Source of the DNA: Pyrodictiaceae archaeon
GTDB taxonomy: Archaea > Thermoproteota > Thermoprotei_A > Sulfolobales > Pyrodictiaceae
NCBI GenBank assembly: GCA_027046105.1
Contig: JALTZQ010000045.1
Coordinates: 1-5,526 of the forward strand
Direction of reading: 5' to 3'
DNA length: 5,526 nt
Positions 1 to 4,954 of this stretch are shown here, piece after piece. The position numbers and the translations under genes were made by a program. Numbering within the stretch: the stretch's first letter is position 1; every line of letters starts with the position of its first letter. The notes below the pieces were generated by a model. It did no database searches. It saw only the letters and a program-made list of their open reading frames with translations, and had not been told where the DNA came from.

Positions 1-253
1 CTCTTTTCTCAGCCTCTGGCCTTATGAGTGCATTATAAATGCTTGTCTTGCCTTCACCCCATTCAGCGATGAGCAGAACGACTACAGGCTCGCTACTAGC
101 CTCCATCTCAGCTAGTGCTTCCTCAACTTGTCTCCTCACCCTAACTCTGCTCTCGAGAGGCGGAAGATACTCTGATAGCTCAGCAGCATCACTACCCACG
201 AGTGAAGGTAGTTTACGGAGTTGTGGACCACACCCTGGCACATTCAACCCCAT
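1..253 (-). CDS. P-loop ATPase, N-terminal part (runs off left edge)
   Basis: The minus strand is open from an ATG at 253-251 to the window edge, giving 84 residues that start MGLNVPGCGP. Residues 57-62 form a hydrophobic strand (VVVLLI) followed by AEWGEGKTS at 63-71. This is a Walker A loop with lysine 69 and threonine 70, in which alanine replaces the usual first glycine. That layout is the start of an ATP-binding domain, preceded by about 55 residues with a charged, probably helical, stretch. The EWGEGKTS form resembles large archaeal and KAP-like P-loop ATPases, but I cannot name the family because Walker B and the rest lie outside the window. The ATG is the only usable start: reading upstream in frame there is no ATG, GTG or TTG before a stop. 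No clear Shine-Dalgarno precedes it, so a leaderless or weakly led mRNA is possible. The gene is divergent from the reductase at 486. The opposite-strand reading frame at 39-272 is its shadow. Confidence 0.75.
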   Translation of the reverse strand, partial: MGLNVPGCGPQLRKLPSLVGSDAAELSEYLPPLESRVRVRRQVEEALAEMEASSEPVVVLLIAEWGEGKTSIYNALIRPEAEKR

Positions 254-267
254 AGATGTTTGTGGAG

Positions 268-322
268 GGTAACACCAAGGTAGCTCTACTCATGGCGAGA
301 GCCGTGCGCTGCGGTAACACCA
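268..322. repeat. Direct repeat of GGTAACACCA, two copies
   Basis: The decamer GGTAACACCA occurs at 268-277 and again at 313-322, 45 bp apart, just upstream of the ATPase start on the minus strand. On that strand it reads TGGTGTTACC. It may be a regulator-binding site or chance; nothing in the window decides between them. Confidence 0.35.
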
Positions 323-335
323 TGCCTTGTACAAC

Positions 336-363
336 TGGGTTCTAGCGTACTAGGAGGAACCCA
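336..363. repeat. Inverted repeat / potential hairpin
   Basis: TGGGTTC at 336-342 is the exact complement of GAACCCA at 357-363. An alternative fold pairs TGGGTT with AACCCA and the inner CTAG (342-345) with CTAG (350-353) around a CGTA loop, leaving GAGG bulged. The element lies in the divergent spacer, upstream of both flanking genes, so it could be an operator or a structure in a long ATPase leader. It does not satisfy tRNA T-arm rules. Confidence 0.4.
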
Positions 364-407
364 CCATTAGACCCACTATATGGCCAGTCTGAAACGATAA
401 CTATTGA

Positions 408-419
408 TTTATAAAATAT
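408..419 (+). promoter_or_regulatory. TATA box (archaeal box A) for the GltD-like gene
   Basis: TTTATAAAATAT is a strong archaeal box A match, preceded by an A/G-containing stretch that could serve as a TFB recognition element. Transcription would be expected to begin about 25-30 bp downstream, near 438-445, giving a leader of roughly 40-48 nt before the TTG start at 486. Confidence 0.6.
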
Positions 420-485
420 CTTCGTGTTGCCACCGGTTAGTGGAGGAGGTATAAACGTTCAAGACGTAAATGGGGTGCATATGGC

Positions 486-1574
486 TTGAGGTTTCTACGG
501 TGCAGGGTTGACGAAAAACCTATGCCTACGGGGAAGAAAGTTGCCATTATAGGTGCTGGTCCTGCAGGACTAGGAGCAGCAGGCTACCTCATTTGCAGAG
601 GCCATGAAGTCCATGTCTATGATCAATTCCCTGAACCTGGGGGTCTACTCATCTTCGGGATACCAGAATACCATGTCCCTAAGCAGCCCGTACGCCGTGG
701 TATAAAAGAGTTGGCTAATGCTGGCGTCGTGTTTCATACCTCGACGAGAGTTGTTAGCTGTAGTGCTGATCTAGGCGAAGAGGATGTAGAGAAAGCACTA
801 CGTGGACTAATAAAGGAGAAGGTATGCTTTGAGGATCTCCTCGAAAGACACGATGCTATACTGATAGCCACCGGAGCTTGGCGTTCACGTAGACTGGGAA
901 TACCTGGCGAAGACCTTGACGGTGTTTACCCGGCCCTAGAGTGGCTAGTCGAGTTTAGCCTTGTACAACATGGCTACCGTAAGCTAGAAGATATCCCAAA
1001 GGTAAAGGGCAATGTACTCGTCATCGGCGGTGGACTCACAGCTGTGGATGCAGTAGAGGTGCCCCTTCGCTACTTGAAAGACCAGATAGGTAAGGTCTAT
1101 CTTTCCTATCGTAGAACTAGGAAAGAAGCACCAATGGGTGAAAAGGAATTTAACCGACTAGTCGAGGAATACGGCGTCGAACCGCTGGAACTGACAATCC
1201 CCGTAAGATTTGAAGGCAATGGCAGAGTCGAGAAAGCTGTATTACAACGCACCAAACTAGTACCATCAGCTTCTGGAAGGCCTAAGCCAGTACCCATACC
1301 TGGCAGTGAATTCGAAATACGAGTAGACACAGTATTAGTCGCTATAGGTGAGAAGCCCTCACCACCCTTCCCTGACGAATGTTGTGGCATAAAACTAAAC
1401 TCTGATGGCACCATAAATGTTGATGACAAGTTTAGAACTACAAGATACAAAGTATTCGCGGCAGGCGATGTAAAGCACGGCCCTTCACTCATAGGGCCAG
1501 CACTGAAAAGCGGGATAGACGCAGCTAAAGCAATAGATGAATTCCTCAAGACTGGTGAGTGGAGAACAAGTTAG
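486..1574 (+). CDS. GltD-like FAD/NAD(P)-dependent oxidoreductase (glutamate synthase small-subunit family)
   Basis: The 362-residue protein carries an N-terminal FAD-binding loop GAGPAG (23-28) with the acidic residue of the second strand at D46, then PGG at 51-53 and GIPEYHVPK at 58-66. An ATG-type motif follows (ILIATGAWRSR, 125-135), then a second Rossmann loop GGGLTAVDA (181-189) with YRRTR at 208-212, which fits NADPH binding, and a C-terminal FAD motif FAAGD (324-328). This order is that of the GltD/pyridine nucleotide-disulfide family, which passes electrons between NAD(P)H and a partner. It lacks the roughly 100-residue N-terminal domain that holds two [4Fe-4S] clusters in bacterial GltD, and no large subunit lies nearby, so glutamate synthesis is not proven. 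The TTG start at 486 keeps the FLRCRVDEKPMPTGKK leader I recall from crenarchaeal homologues, and GGGGTG at 472-477 is a plausible ribosome-binding site. ATG at 522 is a shorter alternative. Confidence 0.88.
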   Translation: MRFLRCRVDEKPMPTGKKVAIIGAGPAGLGAAGYLICRGHEVHVYDQFPEPGGLLIFGIPEYHVPKQPVRRGIKELANAGVVFHTSTRVVSCSADLGEEDVEKALRGLIKEKVCFEDLLERHDAILIATGAWRSRRLGIPGEDLDGVYPALEWLVEFSLVQHGYRKLEDIPKVKGNVLVIGGGLTAVDAVEVPLRYLKDQIGKVYLSYRRTRKEAPMGEKEFNRLVEEYGVEPLELTIPVRFEGNGRVEKAVLQRTKLVPSASGRPKPVPIPGSEFEIRVDTVLVAIGEKPSPPFPDECCGIKLNSDGTINVDDKFRTTRYKVFAAGDVKHGPSLIGPALKSGIDAAKAIDEFLKTGEWRTS

Positions 1575-1582
1575 CCGATCAG

Positions 1583-1632
1583 CCGAGACACGTACAACTC
1601 GGGGAAGTAATGGATAGGTCTCAACGACTTCC
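1583..1632 (+). repeat. Two adjacent inverted repeats after the GltD-like gene
   Basis: CCGAG at 1583-1587 pairs with CTCGG at 1598-1602 (10-nt loop). Immediately next to it GGAAGT at 1603-1608 pairs with ACTTCC at 1627-1632 (18-nt loop). The first begins 9 nt after the reductase stop codon. No T-run follows, so they are not a classic terminator; they may stabilise the mRNA 3' end. Confidence 0.4.
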
Positions 1633-1773
1633 ATTTCCAAGCTTGAATATTAATGCATAAAAGCCACAAGAGGACTTGGACGAGCCCACTACCTGGCTCT
1701 ATGGGCGCAAATACAGTCAGAGAGGGTATTAAACAACCATACAATACCACGTGGCTAGGGAATGCTTCGTCGG

Positions 1774-1778
1774 TTTTT
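1774..1778 (+). terminator. T5 run, possible plus-strand termination site
   Basis: Archaeal transcription commonly ends in short T-runs. TTTTT at 1774-1778 is the only one in the convergent spacer reading in the plus direction, about 200 nt after the reductase stop. It is a weak candidate. Confidence 0.25.
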
Positions 1779-1794
1779 GCCGTGTTCGTCACAC

Positions 1795-1858
1795 CCTAGT
1801 AGGGGTCAGTGTACCGACTCCCTTCCCCATGGCGCTGCGCTTATGGGGCACTACTAGG
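1795..1858. repeat. Nested inverted repeat at the GPN GTPase 3' end
   Basis: CCTAGTAG at 1795-1802 is the exact complement of CTACTAGG at 1851-1858. Inside it CCCCAT at 1825-1830 pairs with ATGGGG at 1843-1848. The right outer arm contains the minus-strand TAG stop codon of the GTPase (1854-1856). The fold could be a 3' stability element for that mRNA or part of an antisense RNA. Confidence 0.45.
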
Positions 1859-2624
1859 ATAGATCGCCACAAGCACAACCCATTTCATGTAGGAGTTTAT
1901 GAAGGTCTTCTATACCCTCACCAGTCTTCGCTGAAACCCTCGGTACATTAACACTCCTAGCATACTCTAGTAATTCTCTCAGTAGGTCACGTAGCATTTC
2001 CGCGTAAAGGCTGTGTTTCTCAAGTAGCCTTTTACGTAGTTTGCCTAGGTCGCGTAGCAAGTCTCCACGATAGTCTATATCCCTTGCAAGATCTATCTTG
2101 TTTATCACTGGTGCTGTGTCCAGTCCAAGTCTTAGTTGTGTGGCTAACGACAATAGCTGCATAAATGCATAGTCTGCTGGATCCCTTAATAGTGTTGCAT
2201 CAAAGACAAATATTGCGTATGCTTCACTACTATACTTCTTCAGCCACTCCGAGAGCCTTACCGAGAGGTCGCGAAAGAGAAATACCTCCAGCTGGCCTGG
2301 CGTATCGATTAAGATAAAATCCGCATCTATTGTTGTTATAGGGCTAAGTATGTCAGAGAGGTTCCTAACTATTAGTTCTATGGATTTTACTAGTGCAGCA
2401 TTAGGGCCAAGACCATACTTAACCGCTACCTCACGTGCATCAATACTACCTCGTACATCAAGATCAGGCGTGTATGGGAGATAGTCTGCTGCTGGATCCA
2501 GGCTCACTATGTAGACTTGGAAGCCACACTCTCTTAGCCACTTAGAATATGCTGCTACGAGACTAGACTTACCTGAACCAGCAGGCCCGACAAACACTAC
2601 CGTAGTCCCTGGCACGGCATTCAC
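1854..2624 (-). CDS. GPN-loop GTPase (ATP/GTP-binding protein, archaeal Gpn family)
   Basis: The 256-residue protein has every GTPase motif in order: Walker A GPAGSGKS (13-20), LDPAAD (42-47), a PDLDVR segment (53-58), the defining GPN loop GLGPNAAL (71-78), DTPGQLE (107-113, G3), NKID (175-178, G4) and SAKTGEG (231-237, G5). This matches archaeal Gpn GTPases such as the Pyrococcus PAB0955 protein, which are homodimers that insert the GPN tripeptide into the partner's active site. Eukaryotic relatives (Gpn1/Npa3) help assemble or import RNA polymerase II; the archaeal role is unsettled. The start is GTG at 2624. A second GTG three codons in (2615) is better spaced from GGGTGTGA and would give MPGTTVVFVG, so the N-terminus may be three residues shorter. 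A frameshifted membrane protein gene ends 42 bp upstream on the same strand, so the two may share a transcript. The 3' end lies in an inverted repeat. Confidence 0.92.
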   Translation of the reverse strand: MNAVPGTTVVFVGPAGSGKSSLVAAYSKWLRECGFQVYIVSLDPAADYLPYTPDLDVRGSIDAREVAVKYGLGPNAALVKSIELIVRNLSDILSPITTIDADFILIDTPGQLEVFLFRDLSVRLSEWLKKYSSEAYAIFVFDATLLRDPADYAFMQLLSLATQLRLGLDTAPVINKIDLARDIDYRGDLLRDLGKLRKRLLEKHSLYAEMLRDLLRELLEYARSVNVPRVSAKTGEGIEDLHKLLHEMGCACGDLS

Positions 2625-2666
2625 ACCCGTAGGTACAGCTAAGTTGAGTAGAGGCTTAGTAATCGT

Positions 2667-2944
2667 TTAAGTCCTCCCCCACCAATTGAGTACCCTCTCT
2701 ATCACAGCCTTTGACCTGGAATAGCCTAAACGAGCTACACCATAAACTATCAGCAATAATCCTGCAATGTTTGTTACTGCATAGGCTAGCGGTATGGCTA
2801 TTGGAAGACTCCCGGCACTAATAACTCAACCATATAGGCTATAGCTATACTTAGCGGTATGTTCACGAAAGCATCATTCCATAAACTCAAAGGAGACAGT
2901 ATGTAGCCGACAACCAGCGCTAGTATTGCCACATACTTATGCAT
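2667..2944 (-). pseudogene. Small two-segment membrane protein, broken by a one-base frameshift
   Basis: Reading the minus strand from ATG at 2944-2942 gives MHKYVAILALVVGYILSPLS, then an LWNDAFVNIPLS loop and a second hydrophobic stretch IAIAYMVEL, but the frame ends at TAG 2800-2798 after 48 codons. In the -1 frame from about 2822 the text continues smoothly as ISAGSLPIAIPLAYAVTNIA, then GLLLIVYGVARLGYS and a basic tail ending VLNWWGRT, with TAA at 2669-2667. Together they make one protein of about 92 residues with three or four hydrophobic segments if a single base is restored near 2823-2825. The second part has no start codon near its beginning, so it is not a separate gene. I recall small Desulfurococcales membrane proteins with an SPLSxWNDxFVNIPL-like motif, but have not checked this. 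Function is unknown. The lesion may be a real mutation, a sequencing error or recoding; no good slippery heptamer is seen. Confidence 0.65.
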
Positions 2945-2973
2945 TTCACTTACCAACTCCTAGTAACTATTCT

Positions 2974-2991
2974 AGTATCTACAGTATCTAC
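2974..2991. repeat. Tandem 9-bp direct repeat AGTATCTAC x2
   Basis: AGTATCTAC at 2974-2982 is followed without a gap by the same nine bases at 2983-2991. The pair lies 30-47 bp upstream of the membrane protein ATG, where box A or a regulator site would be expected. It may be an operator or a small replication-slippage duplication. Confidence 0.5.
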
Positions 2992-3087
2992 ATTGCTAGA
3001 GACGTAGCTATATCAATAATGATGCTAAGAGACTATGTGTCTTCTCTAGGATACATAGGTGGACGCATTTACTAAAACATGGCTTAG

Positions 3088-3098
3088 CGGGGAGGGGG
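3088..3098 (+). promoter_or_regulatory. Ribosome-binding site of the methyltransferase gene
   Basis: A G-rich stretch with GGGGAGGGGG ends about 5 nt before the GTG at 3103. It supports that GTG as the start despite the non-ATG codon, and implies the mRNA is not leaderless. Confidence 0.6.
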
Positions 3099-3102
3099 AA
3101 GA

Positions 3103-3669
3103 GTGCCTACCAGGATTATTGCACGCAACGTACCCTGGATACCTTCACCGCTAAGAGTAGTCTACGAAGCCTTGAGACTTGCATGGGCTAGTCGTTGCGA
3201 TGTTGTTTATGATTTGGGTGCTGGTGATGGGAGAGTTGTTATTATTGCTGCAAGGGATTTTAGCGTACGTAGAGCTATCGGTGTAGAAATAGACCCAGTC
3301 CTGGCCGAGGCTGCACGTGTTAAGGCCCGTATGGATTCAGTGAGTGATCGTGTAGTTATCATTGAGGACGATTTCCATAATGTCGATGTAAGTGATGCTA
3401 CACTGGTCTACATGTACCTTTATGCATCTGTGAATGAGAAATTGCGGCCAAAACTTGAAAGAGAGCTTGTGCCAGGAGCACGCGTTGTTACCATTGACTT
3501 CCCTGTACCGGGTTGGCAGCCTATACTAGTGAGAAGATTACGCGATGAAAAAGATCTTGTTAGAACCATACATGTCTACATGATAGGTGTTAGTGACGAA
3601 GCACATGCAAGGAGAGGGTTGAGGCTAGAGCATAATCACGCATTAATGGCTTTAGCTAATAAGTGCTAA
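3103..3669 (+). CDS. Class I SAM-dependent methyltransferase, archaeal protein-lysine methyltransferase (aKMT) type
   Basis: The 188-residue protein opens with VPWIPSP (10-16), then methyltransferase motif I VVYDLGAGDGR (34-44, glycine-rich SAM loop), motif II GVEID (60-64, with E62 positioned to bind the SAM ribose), an acidic motif III EDDF (88-91) and motif IV DATLVYMYLY (98-107). The remaining part, with NEKLRPKLERELVPGARVV, a GWQP turn and HVYMIG, follows the layout I remember for Sulfolobus aKMT. That enzyme methylates lysines on chromatin proteins such as Cren7 and on many other proteins, using a pre-motif proline-rich region as part of its substrate site. The substrate here is inferred from family resemblance only. 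About 25 residues after HVYMIG form a basic, histidine-containing tail that I do not expect in the roughly 160-residue Sulfolobus enzyme. The GTG start is fixed by a strong upstream G-rich ribosome-binding site. The last 18 bp overlap the convergent DUF401 gene. Confidence 0.83.
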   Translation: MPTRIIARNVPWIPSPLRVVYEALRLAWASRCDVVYDLGAGDGRVVIIAARDFSVRRAIGVEIDPVLAEAARVKARMDSVSDRVVIIEDDFHNVDVSDATLVYMYLYASVNEKLRPKLERELVPGARVVTIDFPVPGWQPILVRRLRDEKDLVRTIHVYMIGVSDEAHARRGLRLEHNHALMALANKC

Positions 3670-4851
3670 GCCTTCAACTAGCATGAAGCTTGCTATACTA
3701 GATAGGAGGGTCGCAATGAATACAATGCCCAACACCTTAGCAGGACTCGCATGGAAGTACTCCGTTGTAAGGACAATACATAAGTGAACTGGTGACATCA
3801 TTACTCCTAAGAAGCCACCTGCATAAGCAAGAAGAAGTAATCCCCCATCAACGTTAGCGCCATAACCTATTATGTCCCGGAGTAGAGGCATAGCTGTAGC
3901 CGCGAAGAAGTTCTCGCCACCAGCGCTAAGACCCATAATGAAAGGTGTTAGGAAGACAATGAGCTCCACCGGAAGTCCGTGAGAAGCTTCCATGAGTGAT
4001 TGTGGTGCACTCGTGATTATCAATAGTTCCTTAAAGAATAGTGCTTCCAGTAATATAGCATGTATGCGTGGACTAGTAGCAAATCGCAGAGCAGCCTTAA
4101 TCTGCGCCATTCTTGGCTTGTAAATAAGGATCACGAGGAAGGCTGTTACTATGAGTGAACCTAGAAGCCCCAGAGGCGTACCAAACGCTATGAGAGCTAT
4201 TGCTAGGAATGGCCATAGCCCATAGGCTAGATCGTATAGCCTACCATTACCGCCATTACACCTTATCTTAGCTAGCACTGGTACTGAGACTGCGAGACCC
4301 ATAATTAATGCTATGACTCCCGCAGGCCATGAGTAGTTTACCACAGCGAGTGGGTCTATCTCCAGCACTGCTGCTGTTATGAGAATACTCTGGAAAAGCG
4401 GCCATACAGGCACCCATACGTGCCTAAACCAGTAGTTGATGAAAGTAGCCCATTCCCTGCTAAGCCCTGTAGAGAAGAACTGGTCTCGGAGAGCCATGGC
4501 AGATACCAGTGCGCCTCCAGGCATCGGTAAAAGGCCTATGAGGGCAGGAACTCCAACCATGGAGCCTCGACACGTTATAGACGAGAAACCAGAGACCATA
4601 CGGTTCAGCACACCCACTTCCTTCAAAATGCCTGCTATGAAGAGACTAAACCATATGAAGATGAATACACGTATATCATTCCAATCAAGTAGGTTAATGA
4701 GAGCCATGAATAGTTGGGTAGGTGTCGAGGAGAGAATAGCATAAACGGTTATCATTGCTGCTATTGCTGCTAAAGCGCTGCCTCGGCGAAGGGAAACTAC
4801 CACTAATACTGCATAACCGGCAATGAGGCCTATGAGTGGGTCTACTACCAC
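3652..4851 (-). CDS. DUF401-type polytopic membrane protein, putative transporter
   Basis: The 399-residue protein is almost entirely hydrophobic, with about ten likely membrane-spanning stretches (for example 5-20, 26-40, 61-76, 99-110, 152-164, 175-194, 211-243, 296-308, 337-360 and 372-395). Two re-entrant-looking motifs stand out: LLPMPGGALVSA at 107-118 and GLSAGGENFFAATAMP at 307-322. Near the C-terminus is GFLGVMMSPVHLCIVLTTEY (346-365). The PMPGGALVSA and MSPVHLC signatures are those I associate with the DUF401 family (PF04165), widespread in hyperthermophiles and resembling ion/carboxylate transporters in general plan; the substrate is unknown. The GTG start at 4851 is the first start codon in frame, and a TATA-like box only 15-24 bp upstream suggests a very short or absent leader. 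It follows citrate synthase on the same strand after 103 bp, so co-transcription is uncertain. Its last six codons overlap the methyltransferase 3' end. Confidence 0.82.
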   Translation of the reverse strand: MVVDPLIGLIAGYAVLVVVSLRRGSALAAIAAMITVYAILSSTPTQLFMALINLLDWNDIRVFIFIWFSLFIAGILKEVGVLNRMVSGFSSITCRGSMVGVPALIGLLPMPGGALVSAMALRDQFFSTGLSREWATFINYWFRHVWVPVWPLFQSILITAAVLEIDPLAVVNYSWPAGVIALIMGLAVSVPVLAKIRCNGGNGRLYDLAYGLWPFLAIALIAFGTPLGLLGSLIVTAFLVILIYKPRMAQIKAALRFATSPRIHAILLEALFFKELLIITSAPQSLMEASHGLPVELIVFLTPFIMGLSAGGENFFAATAMPLLRDIIGYGANVDGGLLLLAYAGGFLGVMMSPVHLCIVLTTEYFHASPAKVLGIVFIATLLSSIASFMLVEGLALIS

Positions 4852-4865
4852 TACTGTCCAGCCCA

Positions 4866-4875
4866 GGATAAAATG
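4866..4875 (-). promoter_or_regulatory. TATA-like box upstream of the DUF401 gene
   Basis: On the minus strand the sequence reads CATTTTATCC, centred about 20 bp upstream of the GTG at 4851. Normal spacing would put the transcription start at or slightly inside the start codon, suggesting a leaderless mRNA or use of another box. A second A/T stretch (minus GTTTTTCA) lies further upstream near 4901-4908. Confidence 0.35.
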
Positions 4876-4902
4876 CTGGTGAGAAGAAGGGGGTTGTGGT
4901 TG

Positions 4903-4907
4903 AAAAA
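4903..4907 (-). terminator. T5 run after citrate synthase
   Basis: On the minus strand GAGAGTTTTTCAACC places five T residues about 48 nt after the citrate synthase stop, followed by a pyrimidine-rich stretch. Archaeal terminators are typically such T-runs without a required hairpin, so this is a plausible end of the citrate synthase transcript ahead of the DUF401 promoter. Confidence 0.35.
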
Positions 4908-4954
4908 CTCTCTCGTATCTTAGTGGAGGACCATCCTGCGTGGATTCTTAGGGT

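Larger units (their letters stand above)
254..485. other. Divergent intergenic region, ATPase / GltD-like reductase
   Basis: No coding sequence is supported in these 232 bases. The spacer holds the plus-strand TATA box at 408-419, a hairpin-forming inverted repeat at 336-363, a repeated decamer at 268-277 and 313-322, and a purine-rich GGAGGAGGT at 442-450. The TATA box is nearly symmetric, so it could also direct minus-strand transcription toward the ATPase with a leader of roughly 130 nt. That is inference only. Confidence 0.6.
1575..1853. other. Convergent spacer with several inverted repeats, no supported gene
   Basis: This region separates the 3' ends of the GltD-like gene and the GPN GTPase gene. 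It holds back-to-back potential hairpins at 1583-1602 and 1603-1632, a small one at 1682-1699, and the nested pair that begins at 1795. A TATA-like GCATAAAAG lies at 1655-1663 and a T5 run at 1774-1778, so a short plus-strand RNA of about 90 nt is conceivable. Open frames at 1571-1792 (minus) and 1751-1951 (plus) show no recognisable protein features. Confidence 0.5.
2945..3102. promoter_or_regulatory. Divergent promoter region, membrane protein gene / methyltransferase
   Basis: The 158-bp spacer must drive the minus-strand membrane protein gene and the plus-strand methyltransferase. It contains a tandem 9-bp repeat (2974-2991), a TATA-like GCTATATC around 3007-3014, a second A/T box TTTACTAAAA at 3068-3077, and an inverted repeat CTAGAGA (2996-3002) / TCTCTAG (3043-3049). 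Which box is used cannot be decided from sequence: the 3068 box would start transcription near or after the methyltransferase ribosome-binding site. Confidence 0.4.

Noticed and set aside
336..363. tRNA 3' end (GGGTTC followed by an ACCA-like end)
   Set aside because: The five bases on either side of the supposed T-loop do not pair and no anticodon or D arm is found upstream.
1106..1549. Minus-strand open frame inside the reductase gene
   Set aside because: Shadow of the GltD-like gene, which has clear FAD and NAD(P) motifs on the other strand.
1571..1792. Minus-strand open frame of 73 codons in the convergent spacer
   Set aside because: No recognisable domain or membrane pattern, overlaps the reductase end, and only a weak GGGTG precedes its GTG.
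1751..1951. Plus-strand open frame of 66 codons
   Set aside because: About half of it is antisense to the well-supported GPN GTPase; composition does not look coding.
2798..2830. Programmed -1 frameshift in the membrane protein gene
   Set aside because: The shift would have the right direction, but no X XXY YYZ heptamer or convincing stimulatory structure is seen; simple mutation or sequencing error is more likely.
3016..3078. C/D box small RNA starting at AATGATGC
   Set aside because: The C box is imperfect and no CTGA D box follows at a suitable distance.
4436..4744. Plus-strand open frame inside the DUF401 gene
   Set aside because: Shadow of the membrane protein gene; no independent start signal or domain.
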